A DNA stretch of 64,000 nt from Parapristionchus giblindavisi (Eukaryota; Nematoda; Chromadorea; Rhabditida; Diplogasteridae), in the NCBI GenBank assembly GCA_943737045.1, contig CALSFV010000222.1, positions 620,001 to 684,000 on the forward strand. Direction: 5' to 3'. A program made the translations under genes and the position numbers. Below, piece by piece: positions 45,001-56,390 of the stretch. The notes below the pieces were generated by a model. It saw nothing but the letters and a program-made list of their open reading frames with translations. It was not told where the DNA came from and did not search any database. How positions within the stretch are numbered: position 1 is the first letter of the stretch; the number at the start of each line of letters is the position of its first letter.

Positions 45001-46684
45001 TACCGTAATCAATATAAAATACCGCAATGACTATAAAATACGGTAATCCACCTACCGATCTTAGCACAGGCTTGAGCGCAGTGATTCCTGTACGTGTTCG
45101 CACTCCATGAAGAGCCTCGTCGATAGACAAATTCAGAATCAATTCTATAATTGAATGAATTTTATCGATCAATTTTCAATAAGAATAGCGTTGATGCAAT
45201 TTCTGTCAATCAATATTGCTACAGTAATCCTCCACTATCATTACAGCTTACGTAATCGATTGGCTCCTTTTTACCATTCAAGTTACCAAATTTGTGGATG
45301 TTTTTTGATGGATTACACAAAGTATGTGGAGGCTTCTTCACTCCTGTTAATGCCATGTTCAATAGTCAGAAAAAGGAAAATAACGAAAAAAAGTACGAAA
45401 GAATGTGCAAAATGACAATTTTACTCTACTTTCTGATGTTTTACGTACATCCTACAAACGAACCTTCAGAGTTGCATTCATCCACATGCGGACTCGTCAC
45501 AGTAGCCGAACTGGGCGGATGAGAGGGACTATGAGAAGGACTACTTGGATCTATCTAAAGAATATAGTTTTTACCAATATTAAATACTAACCCGATCCGA
45601 TGATTTGAAAGGGATAACTAGCTCGCATGAGACACCCCCCGTTACTGCCCCCTATTCGTTCTTTTTTTTTATATTTTTAATTATTATCACTTGTGTTGAG
45701 AGTTCTCATTATGCGATCTAACTATTTCTTCTCTTATTTCGACAGTCTCGTTCATTCGTGATCATGTTATAAACAAATAAAATAATAGTGATCATACACC
45801 CGGTTATCTCACCAAACCCGTCTGGGATTCGCCTCTCACTGCGTGGGCATGTGATAAACAATAAACAAATAATAACTAAGACGTGCCTGTTCCGTCGCTG
45901 GTGGACTACCTGGAGGCACCGTCTTATACTTTGACCATCCTGAAATTAAACTTTATTGATTTATTTATTGATTCATTTATTGATTTATTCATTCATTTAT
46001 CATGCATCAAAAAGATGTTTCAACAAGTAAAAATTGATTAAAATCATACATTTTCGGTACCCTCGCCGTCTATTTTTATATAGTGGGTCAATTCTCGAAA
46101 TAGGGTGGGTTGATTCACAAAATTCGTTATTTTCGCTTAAAATCGTCATTTACAGCTTACTTTTTTTTATCAAGTGGCCTAAAATGGGCCTTATATAGTG
46201 GGTCAATCCTCGCACTGCGAGGCTATGGCAATGTATGATTAAAATGAAGAAACTTGCCCAAGGATAAATAAACAAATAAAAATAGGAAATTAAAACCTAA
46301 TCGTTTTCGCATTATCAATCTAGACCGACGGACGAGGAATCGCACAAGCGTAGTAGAAAACCCGCTGTTCTCAGACGCTTCGCGGGTCGTCTCCGAATTA
46401 TAGAATATCTAAAATGTCTAGATTACAGTAATCCCCCAAAATACCGTAATCAGCATAAAATACGGTAATATACATACCGATAGCAGCACAGCCTCGAGTT
46501 CGGCGATTTCAATAGGACTTTTATTCGGCACTCCTTCCAGAGCTTCATTGATAGAATCACGGACAAGATCCCCTACAAAAGTGTTTTACAGACACGTACC
46601 GAAATTTTTCGATAATCACCTCTGTGGGCGCTTGTGACATATCAACTTTGTCAGATAAACGATTTGCGGCATTATTACTATTAC

Positions 46685-46738
<54 letters not shown>

Positions 46739-48703
46739 TATTATTATTATGATTATTATTACTACTACTATTATTATTATTATAATTATTATTATTACTA
46801 TTATTATTATTATTATTATTTTATCGGATTGTTATTTACCCTATCCTTACCCGAGGGTTTCCATCTCTCGATTTCCAATATCATCCCTGGAGAAGTCAGC
46901 AAAGGAGCGGAAATCGGCAAAGGGTCCTTCGCGGCAGCCTGAAAATGAATAGAATAAACTGCAAATATTCAATCAAATATATTTTTTTCTCGTTTTTTTG
47001 CCGTTTTTATCGATAGTTTTCGGTAAATATCAATCGTTTTCACTGGCTAAATGAGACAATCAATATTTAAGGGAAAAAAACAGATTTGAGTCGAACCAGA
47101 GAGTGAAATTAGCTTATCCTATAATCAAATGAAAACTCCGTGGTTCGAAGTGTCTATTATGATTCGTATACATTCAATGACAAAGTCAAGAATTATACCT
47201 GGCCACTAGTTTTTTTCACACCCCTTGGTGGTTGTGATGGAGCATGCGCCTTCTTCAGAGGACGACTAGTGCCTAAATTGTGGTTTTATCATACTTGTAC
47301 ACGGTGCCGAAAACCACAGGGCACTTATGCATAATAATATTATTAATTTAATCACAAACGTTGTTTACCAGCTAGTTTTGACCACTTATGCATCGTTATA
47401 GTTGCCTTACGTGCCTACGCCGTAACCTCCGCCGTAAAGACTGATTCTGAATCGCGGCGGAGGGGGTCACGGCTTAGGCACGTAAGGCAAATGTAACGAT
47501 GCATTAGACAGAAATACCTTCAGTCTTGCAGCTCTTCTCGGCCTTTTCGACAGGTTGTGCAGACTTACGAGAACGAGAAGTTATCTGTAAAGTATTCAAA
47601 AATTGTCCAATATAATGTAATGCCTCGTTAATTTTCCGGAAATAGCACTCGGAAAAAGCAAAAGGGTGTTAATTTTGTCATCTTGTAAATAGCATTGTAA
47701 AAAGGAAATGTCTCGGTTCCCTGACTATTTAGAGACTTGAAACTTGCTTTTCAGGTTATAAACCGTGAAAAAAAAACTTATAAACTAAGTTTCAAGTCTC
47801 TAGCTCTACAAAGAACAGAGATATTTGCTTTTAACACGATTTTTCCGGAAATACCCGAAAATGTATGTAAAAAAGAAATATCTCCGTTCATAGTAGAGCT
47901 AGAGACTTGAAACTTCGTTTATAAGCTTTTTTTTTCGTGGTTTCTAACCTAAAAACCATGTCTCAAGTCTCTAACTAGTCAGGGAACTGAGATATTTGCT
48001 TTTTACAATGCTATTTACAAGAGGACAAAATTAACACACTTTTGCTTTTTCCGAGTGCTATTTCCAGAAAATTAACACTACATAAGAATCAATCAATAAA
48101 AAGTTAGAATCAATCGATACAATGAAAGACTAACAGTATTCCGATTAGGCACGAGTATCTTTCTCACTTTCGCAACCAAACTTTTCAAGATGTCGGCCGC
48201 GCATCCACTATTTCGACTAGCCTCGCTCCAATTTGCCTTGCCTGCTGTAATCTGAAATCACCAAGATTCCAGGTATACTGTAGTCTCATTGTCAGTATGC
48301 TATACGGTAGCATAGAACGGTATTTGTATACAGCACAACTTTTTACTTTTGTAGTATATACACAATCCATAATTGATCGATAAAACAGTAAACCAAACGC
48401 ACCTCCATAATGGTATCTCTCAGTTTTTGCTCATCATGGTGAGCTTCAGCACTTTCCTCGATAGCTTGAGCAACGGCCATTTCGAGTGAAGATCTGACTG
48501 TAAGAAAGAATTTGCATTTTGAAAGAGGAGCTTTATGTCTAAATCAATCAATAAAGTATACCGTATCCGGCATTCAAGTTAAAAGACACTAAAATTCTTA
48601 GCTTACATTTTGTTTCCTTTTCCAATTGCTTTTTCGGAACAACAAAGCAGTCGATTAAAGAACCACTTGATTCGGGCATCATCTGAGGTATATTGATTTT
48701 TGA

Positions 48704-48734
<31 letters not shown>

Positions 48735-49160
48735 GATATATAATATAAATACAAAAACTGATCAAACCTCAATATCACCTTCTTCTCTTTTTAAGCCATC
48801 TGTCAATTGAAACTCTTGGAAAGGTTCCTCTAAAGTCTCCTCCTCCTCCTTTTTGATCGTTACACCCTAAATTCGCATATTGATTAACACAATCAATCAA
48901 TAAATTATACCGTATCCTCTTCAAATGATGTCCACTGCGGGACCGGATTCTCATATTCTTCATTCTCTTCTAATAATTCATCTTTCAATTCGGATTTCAT
49001 CCAAGAACCAAACAGTGGAATCTTAAATCAATTCCAAAACATGAATAGATACCGTATCCTAGCCTACCGTATCTGTAGGATCATGAATGGTTCCATAAGT
49101 TTCATTAAAGTATCCGGATGAACAAGGAATATCGATTTCTTGCGGTTCTTCCTTTTCCAT
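42047..49160 (-). CDS. KEEP family copy 4, longest form (~578 residues)
   Basis: Exons (complement) 42047-42345, 43623-43693, 44221-44374, 44441-44555, 45252-45343, 45464-45554, 46478-46572, 46851-46938, 47199-47272, 47518-47584, 48135-48251, 48403-48497, 48607-48682, 48768-48866, 48911-49021 and 49068-49160: 1737 nt in phase. Beyond the standard 5' module it has a Pro/Lys-rich exon (TSRPLKKAHAPSQPPRG), LRD-SINEALEGVPNKSP, a Ser/Pro-rich exon (DPSSPSHSPSHPPSSA), VKKPPHTLCNPSKN, a helical exon (STIDEAANNSGFSYQFVY, ANRAKSIMYRRLK), a Thr/Arg-rich exon (VGNKTRNNEDGKAIDRTEG), and the charged C-terminus ending EFDQSNEVLMT. The B-type exon at 45056-45144 cannot be included: joining it via the phase-1 donor makes TAA, so I use TAC|GTAAGC and skip it. 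Intron lengths are inflated by a Tc1 relic, MITEs and microsatellites. Function unknown. Confidence 0.6.
42459..43534 (+). mobile_element. Tc1-like element with a broken transposase, in an intron of KEEP copy 4
   Basis: Ends TA|CAGTGCTGGCCAATATTCAG and ATATTGGATAGCACTG|TA. On the plus strand ~42940-43330 reads pieces of a Tc1 transposase (KHGGKR-like QHGGKRFVKKP, then PSILVWGCFSSWG, the conserved VWGCFS word of the DDE domain), with frameshifts and stops. A long minus-strand frame over the same bases is a shadow. Inserted between the charged last exon and the exon before it. Confidence 0.8.
43903..44066. mobile_element. MITE with CATAGGTCGAA ends
   Basis: CATAGGTCGAATAGCTAGGT at the left and ACATACTTTCGACCTATG at the right, with TTTTTGGCAAATTTGGCTC and AAAATGCGGTCAGG words repeated inside. 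A sister copy is at 57845-57991; fragments are at 54720-54742 and 63740-63832. Confidence 0.75.
44922..45045. repeat. 19-bp tandem repeat (AAATACCGTAATCAATATC), about six units
   Basis: Head-to-tail units with small variants; the last become AAATACCGCAATGACTAT and AAATACGGTAATCC. Lies in the intron after the B-type exon of copy 4. The paralogous intron in copy 5 (53575-53645) has only about three degenerate units, so the array expanded after duplication. Confidence 0.85.
46672..46822. repeat. (ATT)n microsatellite
   Basis: ATT triplets with occasional ACT/GAT interruptions, adjacent to the 46851 exon donor of copy 4. Smaller (ATT)n tracts mark the same intron position (after exon 3) in copies 2, 4, 5 and 6 (37650, 48706, 54770, 59465). 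Poly-Tyr and poly-Ile frames here are artefacts. Confidence 0.95.
47386..47505. mobile_element. MITE with TGCATCGTTACA ends and ACGTAAGGCAA core
   Basis: ATGCATCGTTATAGTTGCCT...GCCTACGCCGTAACC pairs with GGGTCACGGCTTAGGC...AGGCAAATGTAACGATGCAT. A sister copy is at 59152-59264 (CACTGTTACATTTGCCTTAC ... AAGGCAAATGTAACAGTG). One half at 53956-53974 and 54330-54342 is split by a hAT MITE. Confidence 0.8.
47629..48080. repeat. 452-bp fold-back element in KEEP copy 4
   Basis: TTAATTTTCCGGAAATAGCA at the left pairs with TGCTATTTCCAGAAAATTAA at the right. The arms include GAGACTTGAAACTT (repeated in both orientations) and the AAAAATATTT-like centre with CGATTTTTCCGGAAATACCC. Intronic between exons 6 and 7. 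Confidence 0.85.
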
Positions 49161-50180
49161 CTGTGGTATATACCCCTTCAATGATGTCCAAATAAAATGA
49201 TCTACATTGATTGCAAGTATACATGGGCATGGATTGCAAGTATACATGGGCAAATATCTCGGTTCAGGTGCATTTCTTTGAAAAACTTCCACGAGGGTAA
49301 CCCCCCTCTATTTTCCCGAGCTTTATCGATCTAAACAAACCAGAGGTCATGAAAGTGCTTGCCAACAGCGCTACACTCTGGGCCAAGTAAATCAAAACCT
49401 GCCGATTCGGCGCGGCTGAGCCTGTGATATATTATGTAACTTTTCGAGGGCTACAAAATGAGTGGTTTACGAATTTTCGCCCAACCACAATCTCTCGTTT
49501 CACACACTCTCTCGCCGGAGAGTGAAAGAAATACAGATATGCTTCATTCCGCACCGCGCGCTCGAGACCGTGCGGTGTAGAATGGAATGGAATGGAATGA
49601 AAAGGAATGGGCGAGAGAGTGTGTGAAACGAGAGATGGTGGGTGGTGAAAATGACTTCAAATCATCTGGAAATTTCCAAGGGGATGATCCATACGTCTCC
49701 ATGGACGTATTTTTTTCGTAAACCACTCATTTTGACGCCCTCCAAAAGCTACATAACATATTTCAGGGTCAGCCGCGCCGAATCGGCAGGTTTTGAGTTA
49801 TTTGTCCCAGAGTGTAGCGCTGTTCGGAAGCACTTTCATGACCTCTGGTTTGTATAGATCGATAGAACTCGGAAAAATAGCGGGGGTTACCCTCATGGCA
49901 GTTTTTCACAGAAATGCACCTGAACCGAGATATTTGATTTCAAAGTTTGTTTCCCGGATGACCGACCCGGTGTAGGGAGCCCCAGGATGATATTTACACA
50001 ATGGGACTTTGGGGGATGATAGGGCATGCTTAGAGGTACCGAAAACTGATGCTAACTAATTTCATGATTTTCGCTCCATTCCGAAGAATTGCCATTTTAG
50101 CTCGATTCTCTCGTGACAGGCGTGATATACTTTTTTTGTTTGTTTTTTGTTTTGAAATCGTAGAATCATTCGAAGAATAA
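49161..50180. repeat. 5' region of copy 4 with a ~690-bp fold-back
   Basis: 49250-49940 is a fold-back: AAATATCTCGGTTCAGGTGC at the left, GCACCTGAACCGAGATATTT at the right, with GCCGATTCGGCGCGGC/GCCGCGCCGAATCGGC and GAGTGGTTTACG/CGTAAACCACTC pairs inside. The centre has GGAATGGAATGGAATG. 49161-49250 carries the leader sequence typical of copies 3-5 upstream of the start, with a short duplicated GCAAGTATACATGGGC. 49940-50180 shows nothing recognisable apart from homology, from ~50120, to sequence next to the charged exon of copy 4. Confidence 0.75.
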
Positions 50181-50390
50181 TCATGTCATTAGTACCTCGG
50201 GCGATTGGTCGAATTCTTCATTCTCCTCTGTCTCAACCCTCTTCGCTCTCCGAAGATCAGCGAGTCTCTCTCTCGATTGCCTTCTTCTCTCTTCGATCAC
50301 CTTTCGAGTCTCGGCTAATAGCGCCACCAACCGCATCCTTTCGGCCTTCTTCGCCCTCTGAGCGGCTTTCATCTCCTCTTCCTTTTCCAT
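50181..50390 (-). CDS. 69-residue fusion: KEEP start codons joined to the charged C-terminal exon
   Basis: The frame begins MEKEE, exactly as exon 1 of the KEEP copies, with the normal upstream leader (TTCAATGATGTCCAAATAAA) behind it. After five codons it jumps directly into the charged exon (EMKAAQRAKKAERMRL ... VIEERRRQSRERLADLRRAK, ending EFDQSPEVLMT). All intervening exons are gone. The join lies in a shared GAAGAG/GGAGGAG purine-rich word, so recombination or deletion between exon 1 and the last exon of neighbouring copies is the simple explanation. The frame is intact and keeps promoter, start and stop; whether it is expressed is unknown. The original copy would lie between copies 4 and 5. 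Confidence 0.55.
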   Translation of the reverse strand: MEKEEEMKAAQRAKKAERMRLVALLAETRKVIEERRRQSRERLADLRRAKRVETEENEEFDQSPEVLMT

Positions 50391-53288
50391 TGGTATTTAC
50401 CCTTCAATGATGTCCAAATAAAATGATCTACATTGATTACAATCATACATGGGCGGGGAATGTTAGGATACCGTATCATGGAGCACGATTCTACAGTGAG
50501 CACTGGAACAAAAAATAGTTAATTTTACGGGGGGAGGGGTATTCTAATTTTTCTCACAAATGTCACCTAAAGAACGTCATGTTTTTCAGGTGGAAGGGAG
50601 GGCATTCCATACAATTTTCGAAAAAGCTCTAATTTGACAGTAGGCACCTTCATGTCGGCGCTCATGTATAAGTATGCAATATACTGCATGGAATGCATAC
50701 CACAACCAAGTTGTCTCTCAAACATATAACGAATGCATTTCATATTAACTAATTATATTTATCGCTTCTTATAAATTAAGAAAAAGAAATAAAATACAAT
50801 TCATTTTGAACAACAATTCGTGTACAAAACAATCGACAAAAGTGTGTTTACAATGAAGAGATTACGGTATCACAAAATTGAATCAATCAATAACTATTTT
50901 AAAAGTCTAAATCACATTTATTCATGGTTACTGAACTAAACTAATAGTTAATAATTACAACAGTTGCTATTACAATATTCTAGAAATTCATTCGAAACAC
51001 TTTTGAAAAGAGGAAAAGATAGAAGTGGGGAAATAAATACATAGAATTAGAGACTGTTCTTCACATTCTTAAACTTGTCTAAATTATTCAAAATTCTATT
51101 AGTCTTAGCTATCGGCTTCTCAAATCCAATCGACGTTGGTTTTACTGCAACCAAATAGATTATAATATGGCCTTGAAATTAAAGTATCAAAACCAATTTC
51201 ATTAACAAAATTTCAAAAATATTTCACATTTCTAGAATCTCCCTGGAGATGAACATTTTTCCATGCATCCTATCAGTAATTGCATAAAGAATAAGTTAAT
51301 CGATTACAACAAAAAGTTTGGTGGGGTGGAAGATAAACTATTTTTGTTTATTTTTTTTGTAAAATCGTAGAATCATCCAAAAAACAGTAATAATGTCAAG
51401 AGTACCTCGGACTTTATCTCCTTCTTTGTCTCCCTCCTCGCAGATCTTTTCACTCTACGATTAGCACCCATTCTCTGTCTTACCAGCCTTCTTCTCTCTT
51501 CGATCGCCTCCTTCCTTGCAAGTGACCTTGCCGCCCGGGCTTCAAGAGCCTCGGCTAATATCGCCGCCAACCGCATCCTTTCGGCATTCTTCGCATTCCT
51601 AGCGGCTTTCACCTCCTCCGCTCGCTGTTTTCTCTCTTTCGAGGCGAGATTCTCTTCGCATAGAAGAGGAGGACGAGACGAGGATGCACCGGGCGGAGGA
51701 ATGAATAGAACTGAAGAAAACATGAATAAAATATTTGAATTAGCATCGTATATCGATGTCACACCAAATTTCTTATGTAGTAGTCTAATTGTTTCTGCTC
51801 ATTCGTTTGTTGTGCTTTACATTGTATTTCATCCATTCTCTATATCGACTCAATTTGTGTCTAAGATGAATAAACCATTTAATGTCTCAAAATCCATTTT
51901 GCATTTTTCAGTGTTTGTGATAAATGAGGACAAAAGGAAGCCTACTCAACATAAAAATAATTAGAAACGTCCTCAACCAATCAATAAAGGTCATACATTT
52001 TCGCCCCACCCACAATCTATGGTTTTTGCGAATTATAAACTGATTGTGACCCAAAATTAGAACAAAACTGACGCGATCTACATCTCAAGTACTCGGAACT
52101 GACCCGAAATGTGGGCACATTCCTAGATGCGTTTCAAGACTCAAAACTGACCGCATCGACAAAAAGTGCTCACTCACAATATGGGTGCTCGAAAATGTAT
52201 GATAAACGTCGAAAATCACTCACTGGGAGCTTTTACAATACGAGGCACAGCCGTAGAGGCAGTGGACGGACGGTTAGCCACAGTTTGGCGAGTGTTCAGG
52301 CTGAAATGAACAAAAACGAGTGTATAACTAACAAACTAAATAAATAAATATATAAATTAATTAATAAATAAATCCCGCTCCGTCCCAACTACTTTTTTCT
52401 TCTTTCAAGGATACAGGGTGCGAGCAGTGTTTGGATGATCATGGGAGCTCCGAGCGGTATCGGACAACAAATGTTCATGACGATTTTCTCAGAATTTCTC
52501 GACATGAATCCGCCTTTTTAGTTGAGAAAACGTTTTACATCAGTGTCGCGCACAACATATCAAAGAACATATGCACAACAGTCTTCAAGTTAGGATACCG
52601 TGACGCTAATTGCTTATGACGATTTTCACAGAATTTTTCGATTTGACCTCGGTTGTGAAACATTTTTCCCGCCCGGGAATGCAAAACAGTCTTCATGTTA
52701 GGATACCGTATCAGCGCTTACCTCAAAACAGGCACTCTCTGTCCACGAGTTACTTCGCCCACAATCTTCACAATTGTTTTCATTCCCTCAGTTCGATCAA
52801 TAGCCTTTCCGTCTTCATTATTACGAGTCTTAATACCCCCGACTTTTCTCGGCATCGACTTCGATCCTGTCACATGTATGTATTATGGAAAATTTAAAAA
52901 AAAAAGAGAAATCAAACCTTTTAACCGTCTGTACATTATCGATTTAGCACGATTGGCTAAAAGGTACACAAATTGATAGGAAAAGCCACTATTATTGGCC
53001 GCCTCATCGATTGTAGATGTTTCTGTGAGTACCTAAACGGATGTTATACAGTAGTCTTGTAATTATGTAGAATACACGACTACTTCAGAGTAGATTTGGC
53101 TATTCGGGGTTTCCCCCTAGCCTCAAGGTTGCGGATTTTACGAGCCATTGCGGGCCCGCAACTCCCGAATAGCCAACTCTACTGTAGAGTACTGTAGAAT
53201 ATACTGTGACTAACCAGTAATTACAGTACACAAACATGCAGTGTCTATAGTTGCACAGTGGACACCGATAAACCAAACCTAACACGAT

Positions 53289-53434
53289 CAGTGGCCGTAT
53301 GCAAGAACAACGGAAAACCGTTTTCCGGGAAAATGTGACGTCATTAGCGTAGGCGGAGGATTTTTGGAAAACGCCTCCGCCTACGCTAATGACGTCACAT
53401 TTTCCCGGAAAACGGTTCTTGCATACGGCCACAG
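53289..53434. mobile_element. perfect ~145-bp hairpin, absent from the copy-4 paralogue
   Basis: CAGTGGCCGTATGCAAGAAC...TGACGTCATTAGCGTAGGCG pairs with CGCCTACGCTAATGACGTCA...GTTCTTGCATACGGCCAC. In copy 4 the same intron reads ACACGATTAGGTTTCG without it (44778-44793), giving the empty site. CAGTGGC-type ends suggest a hAT-like MITE, but no clear 8-bp duplication is visible. Confidence 0.85.
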
Positions 53435-53974
53435 GTTTCGAAATTCTTGCATTTAAGTGTTTTCCTGAGTTGTATTTTAAAATTGAAATTCGCAGGTTCG
53501 AATGCCATTCCGTAAATTGTTTGGTTCATCGGAGTGCAAGAGCAATACTTGTTATTCTGTGAGCGTAGTCACAAAAATACCGTAATCAGCATAAGCCACA
53601 GTAATCAACATACAAGAGCGTAATGACTACAAAATACGATAACCCACCTACCGATCTTAGCAGAGGCTTGAGCGCAGTGGCTGCACGTGTTCGCATTCCA
53701 TGAAGAGCCTCATCGATAGACAAATTCAGAAGCATTTCTATAATTGAATGAATTTTATCGATCAATTATCAATAAGAATAGCGATTGATACAATATTTTT
53801 TCAATCAATACTGCAACAGTAATCCCCCACTATCCTTACCGTTAACGTAATCCATTGGCTCCTTTATGCCATAAAAGCTTCCAGGCTTAATGTTTTTTGA
53901 TGGATTATTCAAACTGTGTGGAGGCTTCTTCACTCCTGTTCATGTCACGTTCAATATAAGGCAAATGTAACGAT

Positions 53975-54329
53975 CAGGGCTGGGAACACAAAAAAACACA
54001 AAATCATATGTATGTAAAAGTTCTGTAGTTGGATCTCTCATCTTTCTTTTCTAAAATGACTACATGCCCCCAAAGTATTCCACGGTTACATAATAGAGCG
54101 GGTAGATTAGTCCGACAAAGCTGTAGTATCGATTTTGTGTCATTTTTTTGTGTTTTTTGTGTAAACACAAAATCGAAAAAAGGTGGCGATCAAACCACCC
54201 CTGCCACTTCGATTAAAAAATAATACAATCATATGGAGCATAAGTTCCTTTTAAACTACTAACAAGAATAGGTTTCACGGTAGGATTTCTCTGTAGCAAT
54301 CATTTTGTGTATTTTGTGTCCCAGCCCTG
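53975..54329. mobile_element. 355-bp hAT MITE with 8-bp target duplication GTAACGAT
   Basis: CAGGGCTGGGAACACAAAAA at the left and TTTTGTGTCCCAGCCCTG at the right, flanked by GTAACGAT at 53967-53974 and 54330-54337. CAGGGCTGGG ends with an 8-bp duplication are classic hAT. It interrupts a smaller MITE of the TGCATCGTTACA type, just downstream of the 54349 donor of copy 5. Confidence 0.9.
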
Positions 54330-54468
54330 GTAACGATGCACTAGATACCTTCAGTCTTACAGATCTTGTCGACCTTTTCGACAGGTTGTACAGACTTACG
54401 AGAACGAGAAGGGATACTTCGAGTTATCTGTAAAATATTCAAATTGTCCAATATAATGTAAGAATCAA

Positions 54469-55222
54469 TCAATAAAAAGCTTCTCTCAGTTTTTGTACAT
54501 CATGTTGACCAGTGGCATTTTCCTCGACAACTTGAGCAACCACCAATTCGAGAGAAGAGCTGACTGTAAATGGCAATATTCATTTTGAGAGCTTTATATC
54601 TAAATCAATCAATAATGGCTTACATTTTGTTTCCTTTTCCAATTGCTTTTTCGGAACAATGAAGCAGTCGATGAATGAATTACTTGTTTCGGGCATCATC
54701 TGAGGTATATTGGGTACTTTATAACATACTTTTCGACCTATGTTTAAAGGGTGCCATGTCGGGTTTTTGATATTATTATTATTACTATTATTAATAATAA
54801 TATAAAACAAAAAATTATCAAACCCCATCTTCCAATTCTTCTTCTCTTTTTATTCCATCTGTCAATTGAATTAACTCTTCGAAAGGTTCCTCAAAAGTCT
54901 CCTCCTCCTCCTTCTTGATCGTTACACCCTGAATTCGCTTATTGATTAATAAAATCAATCAATAAATTATACCGTATCCTCTTCAAATGATGTCCACTGT
55001 GGGACCGGATTCTCATATTCTTCATTCTCTTCTAATAATTCATCTTTCAATTCGGATTTGATCCAAGAACCAAACAGTGGACTCTTAAATCGATTCCAAA
55101 ACATGAATAGATACCGTAACCTAGCCTACCGTATCTGCAGGATCATGAATGGTACCGTAAGTTTCATTAAAGAATCCGGAGGAGCATGGAATATCGATTT
55201 CTTGCGGTTCTTCCTTTTCCAT
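54469..55222 (-). pseudogene. KEEP family copy 5, 5' module, truncated by a deletion
   Basis: Exons (complement) 54469-54563, 54624-54699, 54834-54928 extended to 54824, 54973-55083 and 55130-55222 read in phase as MEKEEPQEIDIPCSSGFFNE ... PVPQWTSFEEDT ... VTIKKEEEETFEEPFEEL ... MMPETSNSFIDCF. In the fifth exon (SSSLELVVAQVVEENATG, VQKLREA) the normal donor is missing: sequence jumps to intron DNA that lies before exon 7 in other copies, and the frame stops at 54469 (159 residues). The helical exon 6 is gone. Either a short acidic protein is made or exon 5 is skipped. Confidence 0.6.
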
Positions 55223-56390
55223 CGCTGGTATTTACCCCTTCAATGTTGTCCAAATATAGTGATCTTACATTGATTACAAGCATATGTACATGGCGTGGGG
55301 TAGATGGATCTACAGTGGGCATCCGAGCAAAAAGTGGTTAATTTTACGGGGGGGGGGGGTCATTCTAATTTTTTTCTCACAAATGTCACCTAAAGAACGT
55401 CATGTTTTACAGGTGCAGGGGAGGGCATTCCACACTATTTTCGAAAAACCCTAATTTGAAAGGGAGTCATGTCGCAGCCCATGTATACGTATATTATATT
55501 ATATTATACGGTATTATATTATATTATATTATTATACATGTATAGATTATACGTATACAATATACTGCATGGAATGAATACCACAATCAAGTTATCTCAC
55601 AAACATCAAACATAGAGCATTTGATAATAACTAAAAGATATTTATCGCGTCATATATATTGAGAATTGAGTAAAAGAAGAAAAATACAATTCATTTTTTA
55701 CATTAATTCAAACACAAGAAATTTACAATGCAAATGCAAGAATGCAAAGAAAGAAATGAAAGTACTTACAGTGAAGAAATTACGGTATCATAAAATAGAA
55801 TCAATCAATAACCATTTTAAAAGTCTAAATCACATTTATCCATGGTTACTGAACTCTAAAAGTTAATAATTACAACAGTTGCTACTTCTATATTATAGAA
55901 ATTGATTTTTTTTAACATTTTGAAACATTTTTGAAAAATGGGAAATAGAAATAGTAAAGAAATAAAGATAGAAGGGAGTGGGAAACAGATACATGGATGT
56001 AGATACTGTTCTTAACATTCGTAACCTTGTCTCAATTATTCAAAATTCGGTCTGTCTTATTGTTAGCAATCGGCTTCTCAAATCCACTCGACGTTGATTT
56101 TACTGCAAAAATTGATCGATCATAATATGACCTTGAAATTAAAGTTTCAAAACTAATTTCATTAATAAAACTTCAAAAATATTTCACATGTCTAGAATTT
56201 CTCACCAGGAAATGAACATTTTTCATGTATCCTTCTATTAGCCGTAAATCTCATATCATTTGCTTTTGAAATCGTCGAAATATTCAAAAAATAATTTCAA
56301 TAGTACCTGAGACGATTGGTCTGATTCGTCATTCTCCTCTGCCTCCCTCTCTGCCTCCCTCCTCGCAGCTCTTTCCGCTCTGCTCTTATT

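Larger units (their letters stand above)
51373..54427 (-). pseudogene. KEEP family copy 5, 3' part (seven exons, open but detached)
   Basis: Exons (complement) 51373-51710, 52224-52300, 52722-52866, 52918-53032, 53652-53737, 53840-53935 and 54349-54427 read through in phase (936 nt) to a stop after EVLLTLLLFFG. They parallel copy 4: VKKPPHSLNNPSKN, MLLNLSIDEALHGMRTR (exon B, usable here), STIDEAANNSGFSYQFVY, VGGIKTRNNEDGKAIDRT, VANRPSTASTAVPRIVKAP and the charged exon (EEVKAARNAKNAERMRLA). A further block at 51047-51144 (FEKPIAKTNRILNNLDK, stop) resembles the terminal exons of copies 6 and 7. The upstream junction is damaged, because the exons that should precede 54427 are deleted (see 54469-55222). 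Splicing exon 4 directly to 53935 would restore phase. Confidence 0.55.

Noticed and set aside
46634..46942. Poly-Tyr and poly-Ile proteins (also at 7217-7514)
   Set aside because: They are translations of ATT/AAT microsatellites, open in several frames on both strands.
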